This document shows, piece by piece, positions 51,700 to 62,584 of a DNA stretch of 64,000 bases (the first letter of the stretch is position 1; each line of letters begins with the position of its first letter). A program made the translations under genes and the position numbers. The notes under the pieces were generated by a model, which was given only the letters and a program-made list of their open reading frames with translations, had not been told where the DNA came from and searched no databases. The stretch spans positions 5,249,040 through 5,313,039 of the forward strand of contig FN649728.1 in assembly GCA_000310025.1 (NCBI GenBank), given 5' to 3'. The stretch comes from Ectocarpus siliculosus (Eukaryota > Sar > Phaeophyceae > Ectocarpales > Ectocarpaceae).

Positions 51700-51885
51700 T
51701 TTATAAGTTGTAAGGGGAGGTTTTTGATCCCGTGGGGGTGGGTCCAGTAGTACCCTCCCCCCGGTAGAAAGAAAAATTTTTTTTTTGAAATTTGACCCTT
51801 GGGGGTAAGGGGCCCTTTTAAAATTTTTTTGGTTTTGTAATGGGGGGGGGGGGGTTCCCCCTCCCCCCCCCCCCCCCCCCCCGAC
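51700..51885 (+). repeat. Low-quality duplicate of about 51135-51320
   Basis: Landmarks repeat in order: TTATAA(C/G)TTGTAAGG, GGTCCAGYAGT, CCCTC.CCC, AAGGGCCCTTTTAAAAT, then an oligo(C) run. Differences are mainly homopolymer stretches (T10, G12, C18), as at the gap near 12 kb. Confidence 0.7.
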
Positions 51886-52589
51886 CCATTGGCGACTGCT
51901 AATTATTGTTCTCGAAAAAGTTCCGTGCTTTCTCGAAGTACGGTCCAGGTTTCGTTCTCGAGAACGGTCCGGGTTTTCACGCACGACGCTAGGCATCCGC
52001 ACACGCGGGTGTTGTCGGTAAGACGTGCTTGTCTCTCCCCCACCTCTTCGAGTGAAGTGTGGCGGCGGGTGGGCTGCAGGAAGAAAAGGGCAGACGCTAT
52101 ATTTTTGTCTTTATTTTCTCAGTGTTGCCAAACATTTATCTGTTTTCGTTTGTCAGGGGTCGCGAAAACAGCTCGAAGGGACTCTTCTGAACGTAAATCG
52201 TATGTTACTATCGTCGATCGTGGCGCTCTGCGTCTTTTTTTATGTCGTGGTTTTGGGGACGCAATATGGCGCGCTATGTTATTGGTAGGTAGGTCTCGCT
52301 GCTTCTCCGGTAGATCGGCCAACAGCGCACCTTACCCCGTGTAGCCGTATTGAGGTGTGATTTCGCCTTGTCTGGATATGTGAATGTTTGTTACACGATT
52401 TTGGACTGATTGCGCCCTTGCATAAAAGTTGTAACCTCGGGCGCAAGATTCTTGTGAAGTTTATGGTACGGACTTGTGTACCGCTGAATTGATGTGCTAC
52501 ATGATTGTTTTCCCTTGCGCGCGCGGCGCTGTGGCGCTACTTTGCGCGGGACTCTCGATGTTTGTACCCTCTGGTTGTTAATAGTCGAA

Positions 52590-53362
52590 TGAATTGCTGG
52601 CTAGCGCCACTTTGTACGATAGAGGTGGTCGCCTTTTGTGTCCGCGGTGCTGTCCATCTGCGCAAAGAGAAGAATCCAACCGTTCGGAAAAAATATGCTG
52701 TGATAGGTTCAGCATCGATCGAACGTCAAGGACGAAGAAGGCGAATTTGCCCCGCTTGTCGATTGTGTTATTATTTTGTTGTTTTCCAAGAGATTGCACA
52801 GAAGTGTTGGGAACTTTACGTCGTAGTCTAGGGTACGATAGGCGCGCTTGCTTTTGGTTGTGCTTGCACGGATGAAAACCTTCGTTCGTTTCATGGCCGA
52901 CCGCCGCTGTTGACGTGTTGTTTTGCGGTGTTCTCGACAACAAGCAAGCTGGACAAACGGCTCCTCTGCTTTTCCTTGAATTGCTGGCTAGCGCCACTTT
53001 GTACGACAGAGTCGGTCGCCTGTTGTGTTCGCGGTGCTGATCATCTGCACAACAAGAAAGATCCAGCTGTTCGGAAAGATTTTGCAATAGATCCCAGCAT
53101 CGATCGAACGTCTGCGCTGAAGGAAGAAGGCGAATCTGCCACGCTTGTCGATTTTGTTATTATCTTGTTTTTCGAGGGCTTGCACAGGAGTGTTGAGACT
53201 TTGATTTCGTCTGGGGTACGATAGGCGTGCTTGCTTTGGTTGTGCTTGTACGCATGCACACCTTCTTTCGTTTCATGGCCGACCGCCGCTGTTGACGCGT
53301 AGTTTCCGGTATTCTCGACGACACCAAGCAAGCTGGACAACCGGCTCCTCTGCTTTTGCTGT
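52590..53362 (+). repeat. Tandem duplication, two units of about 385 bp
   Basis: Unit 1 is about 52590-52977 and unit 2 about 52979-53362. Both start GAATTGCTGGCTAGCGCCAC and share CAGCATCGATCGAACGT, GGGTACGATAGGCG, TTTCATGGCCGACCGCCGCT and CAAGCTGGACAA. They are roughly 85 percent alike by eye. No domain is encoded. Confidence 0.9.
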
Positions 53363-54036
53363 CACGCCAGGAATGGCTGCTGCTCCAGGCAGGGCTGACG
53401 GGTGATACCGAGGTAGACGGTCGACTCATTTTGTTTGCTCGTGCTTGCTTGCCGTTAAAGCTAATGGTGTTGCATGCGCATGCGCTAATCCCGTCGGGCT
53501 ACTACCGCTGTGGGGGGGGGCGTAACGTTCTGTGTGGCACGGTACTACACCGTGTGTAAATTTGCGGCCAGCCTGTGCTAAGCTTTTGTCAAGCCTATGA
53601 GCACTACGCTGGCACTGCGTTTTGCTCGCGATACACGCCGCTTAACACAACGCGAGCGTTCAGGAGTAGAAAACGTGACACATTTCATGGTGATAGTTGG
53701 CAGAAGCGTCGGACTTGTTACGCCTGGAGAGATGGGCTGGAAAGGAAGGGCACACGTTGAGGAGCAACAAACTCCAACTCCGTGGACAGGAGCTTTTTTT
53801 TTGGGGGGGGGTGCGATGTCGTCCGGGCGCGCTCTTGGCTCTTGGCTGCGAAACATGTGTGGCAGCATCGACGGTCCATGGGACCTGTGCGTACCTCAAT
53901 GGTACACACACTCTGCCGGAGTGTGGTGGTTCAACCCTGCCTCTCGCGTGCATCCGCATTGCTTCTAAGAAGCTGGTCAACAAAAAACACTACTTACGAT
54001 ACTAGTACGATGACACCCTTTGGGCGTAGTTACGCT

Positions 54037-57000
54037 TCACTTCTTGGCCACCCCCGCCCTCTCGAAGTAGTTAACTCCGAGGAACATCTTGTACAGCTCT
54101 GCCCACATGGCGGGGTCTTTCAGGGTGCCTGCCACGGACTCCCTCGCTCGGCACTTGTCGATCCACGCCACCAGCGCGGGTACTTCGATGTCGCCTAGAG
54201 ACCACCCCTGCCGAAACATGCAAAAAATAGGATGGGAACGGGGTCAAGGTGAGCAAATACGAGGGGAGCAAGGGGAATGTCTTCCTCTTGGGGCAAGAGG
54301 CAGGGTTGTACAGCCCAGTCAAGCTGGAAATCGTTCGGCAGTGGGGTTGAGGAAGAAAGGCCAGTGAACAGCAGTTCCGATGAAATTTCCCTCCACAAAA
54401 CACGCGCGGTGCGCGACCGTGTCGTGCAACAAAGAAGCTTTGCCTGTGCGAGACCAAAGCCAACACACCTACGGCATGAACTCGTTGATAATCCTGCCCG
54501 ATAAAGGCTCGCCACTGGCCTCTCGATGTTGCGTCCGAAAGTCGATGAGGTCCGATCTACTTTTACAAGGTGCTCGGAGGCGTGTTATTGCATGCGATCT
54601 TTATCGGTTGGGATAAGGAATCTTACACAGAAGCGTGCTTCAAAGCTACGCACGCAAACAGAGCGCTCCACAATTTAAACAAACGCAATTATCATCCGAG
54701 CTACAAAAATAAACGAATACCAATATGCATATTGCCTCTATTTTTTCTTGCCACAATAAATCTACAACTTGTGATCTCAAAACCGTGTCATACTCGGAGC
54801 AGCAATGCAAGCCAAGTCTGAGCCCATGCCATAAAGAAAACCATGCCAAAAACAAACACATGTAGAATTCAGTGAACAGGCTTAAACTGGGCTGCTGATG
54901 TTCTCCCACTCACTTAAAAAGACACCCCCTTCGACTACGGTTATACCTCGATCGGGTCGTCTTCTCTGTCTTTGTATGTAAGTGTTATCATAAACAAACC
55001 AACCTTGAAGGGCTCGAGGGTGGCGGCAATTCGTTCGAGGAAAGGGAAGTAGGCGACGTCCGCGAGAGTCATGCGCCCCTCCCCCGCCTCCCCGCACAAC
55101 CAGCCGCAGGCCTCCCCCTCCCCCGCCGAAGCTGCGGCCCAGGCATCCAGCGCCTTGAGCTCCTTCTCCAACTTCTCGCGCTTCTCCGCCTCTTGCTCCT
55201 GCTCTCGCCAGGCAAGAGGGAGAAGGAAAAAATGTCGACAACGGCGGCTCCAAACAGGGTTAGTGCCCTCTGAGTGGCCGTCCTAGCACGACCAGTTGGT
55301 TCGGTTTAAGTCACGTGTGCGGCATGGCCAGACCAGAGACAAGGCGGCATAGCAACGAGTACCGCTGTAACAGAGGGAACACGAGCGCATGCAGCCAGAA
55401 GATGTCCACATACCAAAGCGCCAGCCACCGGCCATAACCCAAGTTGGCACCCCCCCCCCCTCCCTCCTCACGTCATGGAAACGGCATGAGTTCTTTCTTC
55501 ACGACAAGGTTGGCGTCAGATCAACCTGCGGGGGCGCCACCTCACCTCATCCTTGTTGCTCAGATAAGTGAAGTATGCCGTGACGAGGTCGCTGCTGCGA
55601 CTGGCGACTATCCGGACCTTCGCCTTGTCCGCGGGGGACGCTGGCAACAGCGGGGACGGGTCGTATTCTCCCCCCGGCGGAAACTTCTCGGCCAGGTACT
55701 CGTTCACCACCAGAGATTCGTAAATCTTTCTCAAACAGAAAACGGAAGCAAAATACAGAAGTGAGGTGAGGGGGTGCATGGCAAGCGGTAGTCCAATCCG
55801 CGCTGAAGCTGAAGCGGAGGGATGCGGTGTTGGAGGAGAGCGTGAGCGTGCTCAAGAGCACGTGAAGGGTGGCTGAGAACTTGAAAGGGAAGGTGGAAGG
55901 GGATGCACCTTACAGTGCTCGCCTGGAGGAAACGCGTCGTTTTGAGCGTTCGTTCACCGCACAAGAATCGTGTGCGCTTTCTCGAGTCAGAGGCAGGCGT
56001 ATAACGAGAAAGGTGGCCTTTCGATTGTCCCCAAGCCACCTTTCGTGGAAAAGCCGAGATATGTCCCACACCTAAGAAACAAGAGAAAAATCCTACACCA
56101 ACACACGGGTCACACGAAAATCGACAGGTCTTTCTCGCAGATGATCGAAGGAGTTTGATACGCTTGCAGCACGGCACAGAAGAAAATCGAATATGTAATT
56201 AGCCGTGGGTCGTTCGAAGGTAGGCAGCTGCCATCTCCCTCTCTGTACACATATATCAAGAAGCCTGTACACCCAGCTCCTTGTCATCGTACCTTCCAGG
56301 AGTTCGCCCGACCGAACGCCATATGAACTCCTCACAAACGACTTCAAGACCTTGAATATTCAATCATGGGGAAACCTGCATAACCATCCTCTTGGGACAC
56401 TGAAGATCTGGTGTCATTTGGGGCACTGAATATCTAGCCGCCACAAAGAAACATCGAGGTCTCCTGTGCGTACGCAGGCGAACAACTCACTCACCACGTC
56501 GTCACCGCAGACGATGGTCGGGACCTTTCCCAACGGGTTTAGCTTCAGGAACCACTCTTCGCGGTTGTCCTTTCCGAGCTCTGTTGTGTCACAACAGGTC
56601 GCGTACGGGGACGGCGTAGCACAGCAAGGCAGGGGAAAAGGAGCTGTAAACAAAACGCACGTGCAAGGTGAAAGTCCCGTACTATTCCACTACGAACCTG
56701 CTGCGCAGCCGGTGAAAACGCTTCGCTTTTCTAAAGGAAACACGTAAAAAAGTCGGGCCAAAAAGGCGTGGGGCAGCACGCAATCGAGATGTGGTGTGAT
56801 TGCTGCTGTTGTGGTTATGTAGTGCTTCCTGTACTCCTTCGCGTGCACACGTGGTAAACGCCCTCACATATTACGCACGTTTGTGGGCGATGAGAATTGG
56901 CAGTACATAAAATGCCACAAAAGGTCCACGAAAAATTATGCCGGGCTGCAGACGAAAGGCGTAACAACTCGCACAACATATTTTCAAGCCCGCCTCCCTC

Positions 57001-58541
57001 GCTCCTACTTTGGAAATCAATCGTCGATGCCAGTCAACAAATTTATTGTCGTGGCATCCACATGCATACGAAGAAGAAAACCATGCGGGATACCGACCTC
57101 TTGGCATATGCCCCAAGCGCAAACCAGCTTGACATAAGACCTCGGGGGGTTACGGATATCAGCATCCGTAGACGCGGTGCAAGCTTACCCATGGCGTGGA
57201 ACTTGAACGGCACGCCTAGCTCCCTGGCAGCGATCCTACCCACCAGCGGCAGCAAGCGGACAGACACAACAGACCGATATTGGGTGTTGGGTGGGGGTGA
57301 TACGAACGGCTTCCAAACCCGCCAATTAGTAACATCGCTTAAAATGCCGAGACTGTTCCACATGTGACTCCCGCCTTGATTTGAGAATATAGTGGTGGTC
57401 ACTGATCGAAAGTGAAGTTGGGGCAAGGGTCAAAACGAGCCCCCCATGCAACCGCTCAATATGATTTGAGAGCTCTCGCGTTTCACGGCCCTATCTAGCA
57501 ACTTAAGTTCTGGTGAAATGCCCCGCAACAGCAGTTGCCCCGAGAAAGCAGGGTTGTGGATGATGGTCCAATTCTTTCCCAAAGCACTCCCCGTCTTAAA
57601 TGACATGCAAGACCACGGAAGTTACTACGTGCCCATTTTCCATTACTGTGTAAATGCGACAGGCGTCAAACAGGTTCCCACACCAAGCGGAAATCTCCAA
57701 GTGGCACATGGTATCCAGAAAAAAACAATAGCCCGGCCGGCTACATAGCGCAACTAAACTACTTGTAATGCCCGCCTGCGTTCGCTCGCGAGTCGCTCCA
57801 GTGCACCGAGAGCACGACCCCCCGCTAATGGCGAAACTGCTGTACCGATGCCTCAAGATACCGCACGAACGCTTTGAATTGCGAAAGGGAGATGGGCAGA
57901 ACGATTCTCCTGTTGTGTGAGTCTACACTCCACGCCAATCCACGCCATGCATGTGCATGGGCCGGCGGGGAGAAAGAAGATGGACCATCGACCGGCTGGA
58001 TTCGTCCCACCACCGACTCGACGATCGCTGGATTGTCATCATCTGCAGCTTCAACTGCATCTATGTTGACTCAGCTGGGCAGCACAGCATCGGAGGGCAG
58101 CAGCAATAGTCTTTCAGGGGTCTGGATAGAAGGGCCTCCAAGGTTTGCGACGTATATTGCACACGACTGCTCTTGTCAGGGCGAAGACGCGGCGAGGATG
58201 ATGCACCGCCATCATGTGTCGCCAGCCAGCTCTATCGTTCTCACCACATGCAAACACCAACGAACTGCACTGCAACTCTGGCATGCCCCCCTCAGCAATC
58301 TGCATAACACATAAAACCAGGACCATGCTTACCATGTACGTTGCGCGTAAGGGCACTTGTCACTGCTGTACAGCGTGAAGGCTGGTTCGGCATCGCTACC
58401 GTCGGCGGACACCTTCGTAGCAGCAGCAGCAGCAGCAGCGGGGGCCGCTCGGGCAGGAGTTCCTACAGCGGCGACAAAGCCCGAAGCCGGGGAATTGAGC
58501 GCAGCCAACCCGGCAGCCGCCAGGAGGAGAGTCGTAGACAT
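54037..58541 (-). CDS. Glutathione S-transferase, omega-like active site, predicted plastid-targeted
   Basis: Six exons on the minus strand: 58541-58333, 57235-57189, 56580-56495, 55725-55546, 55198-55004, 54207-54037 (888 nt, 295 residues, all phases consistent). Residues 1-21 are a signal peptide ending ASG, followed by Phe22 and an Ala/Pro/Arg-rich stretch. That matches the bipartite presequence of heterokont plastid proteins. The thioredoxin-fold domain shows FTLYSSDKCPYAQRTW (Cys63 and the P-Y-A-Q-R context of Cys-type GSTs such as omega/lambda), IAARELGVPFKF, LKLNPLGKVPTIV with the cis-Pro, and IYESLVVNEYLAEKF (Glu-Ser of the glutathione site). The helical C-terminal domain includes MTLADVAYFPFLERI, the usual Asp of the N-capping box. 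Cys-type GSTs reduce or deglutathionylate substrates instead of conjugating. An EKREK-rich insert near 185-197 is unusual. It is divergent to the MsrA-like gene. Confidence 0.9.
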
Positions 58542-58771
58542 GCGGGGCGGGCGGTGACACACGCGGAGGGAGAGAAGCGGACGAAAGAGGTGCAGGTATG
58601 GCTGGTAGTGTGGCTGCGTGTCAGCGTGTCAGAGTCCATCAGAGCAACCAAGAGACCGAATCAAAAGGTTCAGTATACGAACCAACATCCGGCAGCTCTC
58701 TAGACCACCCTTCAGGCGAGGCCACGGCGGCACGACACAGCGAATCTGGTCAACATACACACTGCCCTATC
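58542..58771. promoter_or_regulatory. 230-bp shared upstream region of the GST and MsrA-like genes
   Basis: The two start codons (58541 minus, 58772 plus) are separated by only 230 bp, which must hold both 5' UTRs and promoters. No TATA box is obvious. Co-regulation is inferred from geometry and from both products being predicted plastid redox enzymes. Confidence 0.5.
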
Positions 58772-61700
58772 ATGCCGAACTCCACGGGATCGAGGCTGGT
58801 CTCCTATGCTTCCGTAGCTCTGACCACGCTTCTGCTGCGGTGCTCGGGATTCACGATGACGGCTGCCCCCAAGGGTCCTCCAACGAGCGCGAGCAGAGGG
58901 GACTTTTTGAAGAGCGCAGCGATTGGCATCCTTGGAGCCGGCGTCGGAATATCGGCGGCAAGCGTTGCGGTCGGACGGCCGGTGCTGGAGAGTGCGGAAG
59001 CAGCGGCGGATCCCTTGGTGGAGACATGTGAGGCCTTAAGAGGGATGCCATGAGACACGGTGGTACGAACAGAGAGAGAGCGTGAGAGCAGGGCACACAA
59101 CCGCACACGATGATTTTGGATGTGCTGGTTCGGATCGATCATGTTTGCCGACTGACGTGTTCCACCGCGTGTGCAAAGTGTATGTACTTCCGTCAGGGCT
59201 TGCCCTGGGGCGAGCAAAGGCGAAGAGCGGGTGTGTAATGGAAAATACCCGTCGTGGTGATATGAGGACCTTGTTGTGACCGGCTTGTTAACTAGAGGAG
59301 AGGAGATTCAACCATCGACGCGAAACTGCACGAGGCGCACGACGCGTGCTGTTGTTCCCGCCCGCTACCTGAAGAGGTTCAGGGCGAGGGGCATCGCTAA
59401 CCGCGTATGGCCGTCTAGGGTGCGGTCTTAACGTATTTTTGTTGATTTGAAAGGCTGTGCATGAATCGGAAACGCGTCCTATCTTGGACTCATATACGGC
59501 GCTGTGAGCTGTAGTACATTTTCGAAACAGCATGCCACAATATCTGAGAGCGACTTACACCCCAACCGTTACATTTTCGAGATACCCAGCGAGCACTTAC
59601 ACAACAATGGGTTATGACGTCGGAATCCCACGTGTTTCGACCACTCTGGGTAGATACTGCTTGTAAGTGGCATCGCAAGACGCAAAGTCCGCCGATGGAT
59701 ATCGATCTTACTAGTCTTGACGTGCTGTAGCTGGCGATTGCGTGGCACCCTTGTTTTGCGCGTTGTGGTATCTGCGCGGAAGCACTGAATGAGGAGTGTT
59801 TTCAGACCGCAATCACAGCTTTAGGTGAGTATTTGAGTGCTGCATGCTCAGACGCACGAGTCTGCTCAACAGCTGTTGGTTCCAACTCAGAGATGTGACA
59901 TGCATGTTCACCCTCGTTCTTAAGGCCTGTTTAACGTTAATAAGTTGCAACTATATTGAGGCCCTGCAAAAAATAAGTTAGGGGGGGGTGCCGGAGGCCA
60001 ACGACGCTGATTGGTCAACAGGAAAAAACACGATGAGTATTTCTCTGCCCGGAAAAGCGGGACTTCGATATTGGATGCAGCAAAAAAAAATTGCAAATCG
60101 AATTGGTTTTTGCTTAATCGAATACCTGTGTTGCACTGCACCCCTTTCGGACCCCCCGTGATGAGCTGAATTCGTGTTGGCGTTACCCCTGACTGGACCG
60201 CATGTGACACACTGGCCGTGCGGCACCCACACGCATCGCCCACTGCCCGTCGCTCGCTGAGAAATAGCTGTATTGCAATGATTCTGTGAGCGTGTCAACT
60301 TTTTCGCGCTGGTTGGGTTGCTGTGGAGGTTGCTTTCCAATATGTGCGATGTCAAAAGTCTACGCCGGTTGTGTGCAGCGAGACAGTCCAAACAATAGCT
60401 GTATTGCAAGCCTGAGGATAAGGCTTGGACCGCTGGCACCGCCTGCTGATGCTTAGCTTCCTTCGTGTGTGTGCTGATATATTTTTACAGCTCCAGTGTG
60501 GTGGACATGGTCTATCGCTCTACCCGGTTGGTCACCACGTCACCTCGCGGCAGCGATTCCGCCGCATTTGGGATGATGCTGAACCTCGATGTGTCAAAAT
60601 TACGTTGAATCGACGCAAGCCCTTTTTGCCCAAAAATCGAAGTAGGTCCATCCGAAATGGGTACTCAATTTAGGTGCAATTTTTTATCGATAAAACAGAC
60701 CCTTACCCACGTTCGATGGATGAACCATGGATGATTACCGCAAGATGAATCGGTGACATATACCCCCCCGCCCCGCCTGCAGACTGGGGGAACGGCTGCT
60801 TCTGGCATGTGCAGCGTGAGATGATCAGGGCAGAGCAGGCTATCCTCGGCAGGTCCGTGATATGTCGACGTGTTTGCCTCCTTTGTGAGTGACTGGCCCC
60901 GATCTGACACTTTTATTTCCACACTTCGTTTGTTGCGCCACCCTTCGCGTCCAAACCCGGCTATGTTACCTCCAATTTCTTTGATTGCTTACCCTTCTTG
61001 CAGCCCTTTACTCTTAACCAGTGCGAGACTAATGGTCCAAGCCTTCCATTGCTGGCCCTTGCCCGGTAAATAGCCTGGTGCCCGTTCGAACCCGACCGAG
61101 ATACACGAACTATTGGGGTCCTAGCCCAAGTGGATGCTGAAGCCCCTACACATAAAGTCAAAATCGGGATACCCGTGCACTTTTCGCTTGCTTTCCTTGC
61201 TCTACGTCGCCCCGTAGGTCCACCGATGAGCTGACTTCCTACGCGGGCTACGGCGGGGCGAAGAAAAACTTCCAAGGGGACAAGCTGTGCTACCACAACA
61301 TGCGAGGGATCGGCGACTACGGCAAGGCCGGGGCCGCGGAGGTGGGTGCGATTTGTTTGCACATCAAACGCATTACTCGGAGGCCGATCGGTGTTAACCT
61401 CTCTGCGTTGTTTCAACAACTCCATCTATAATACCAGGTGTTTGATTCATATTCGTGCGCGGCGATTGTCGGTGCTCGATCGTGAGATATCGTCGTGGAA
61501 GAGGGTGTCTTAGGGCAACTGATTACAAGTGACATGTCGTAGCCTCTTTCAGCTAAGAGGTTCTGATTCGGAAGGAGGCTGCAAGCATGTAGTGGAAAGG
61601 GTCAACGGTAGAGCGCTAATCGTCTTCACCTTCTGAACGGGTCGCGGAAACCGGCAAATGTAGTCGTTGTCTCTCCACGTTTCTCACACGCTGGGTGATG

Positions 61701-62584
61701 CGACGCGATGTGCGACTTTTGTGATCCCGACACGTGCTGCCGTGACTGTGGCAGGTCGTGTCGGTGACAATTCCTTCGTCGAAACTGCCCGAGTTTTCGA
61801 AGGCGTACTTCGACATGTTCGTGAAATACGACAACGGGGCCGGGCGAATTTTCATGGATCGGCGTGACCCTCAGGTCAGACAGGGAGATAGACAGATAGA
61901 TAGATGTACGCGAGGTGACGCTGTTATTGCTGTGAACGGGTCGCGCAGATATTTCGAACCCACCCGGGTACCTGGCGCTCTTTTCTGCGGTACCATATGC
62001 TTGTGATGATATATTTTCGCCGTGTTTTTTCCTCCAGCATCCTTAGATTGATCACTCGAGTCCCTTCATGATTCATTGGAGTGTCGTTTTCCTTGTGTCC
62101 AGGACCGAGGAGGGGAGTACAGGTCTCTGCTGGGCGTGCCGGGTGGTCTCTCGGGGCCAATGGCGGATCCCATCAAGCAAGAGGCCGCCGCGCGGGGGCT
62201 GGCGCTGAGGGAGGGGAACGGAGGCGACCCTGACACTCTCATGAGGAACACGGTTAGTGGGACCGCAGCACTGCTTGGTCGTTGTCGTGTGATCCGTTGG
62301 GCGCGTTCGGTTCTTTTGCTGCCGATGTACAGAAACAGCCAGGCGGCGATCACGACCCCGATATGATGATCCCACCTCATCTTCGACACGTGTGTGTGTT
62401 CTTTTTTGGTTTGAAGGTGTTTGTCATGGACACGGCAACGTTCCCGTTCTTCAAGGGCGAGATCTACCACCAGTTCCACAACGACATGTCTGAGGACTAC
62501 GGTCGCAAGTACAACAACTTGCGGAAGCAGTACGCCGAGGAGGGCACGATGCAGGAAACCGGCTGCCCGGAGAAGTTCATGTAG
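58772..62584 (+). CDS. msrA: MsrA-like peptide methionine sulfoxide reductase, predicted thylakoid-lumen targeted
   Basis: Six exons: 58772-59027, 60783-60852, 61218-61341, 61755-61874, 62103-62252, 62417-62584 (888 nt, 295 residues, phases consistent). The catalytic motif GNGCFWHVQ has Cys91, as in MsrA GCFWxxE, but with Gln in place of the usual Glu. Also present are SYAGYGG, CYHNM, DRGGEYRS (family DxGxQYRS), GEIYHQFHND (family AExYHQ) and a C-terminal Cys290 that could resolve the disulfide. The reaction would be thioredoxin-dependent reduction of Met-S-sulfoxide. The N-terminus has a signal peptide ending CSG before Phe27, then SRGDFLK and a second hydrophobic segment (about 49-67) and an Ala-rich cleavage-like site near 75-79. 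This is a three-part presequence pointing to the thylakoid lumen, with Tat-like character but a single Arg. The first intron is 1.75 kb. Confidence 0.85.

Larger units (their letters stand above)
50708..54036. other. Intergenic repeats and gap between convergent genes
   Basis: This separates the stop codons of the DUF1769-DUF547 gene (+) and the glutathione transferase (-). It contains two copies of the short LINE-tail element, an N gap with a degraded duplicate beside it, and a tandem duplication of about 385 bp. From 53363 to 54036 I see no coding or RNA feature. Confidence 0.5.
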
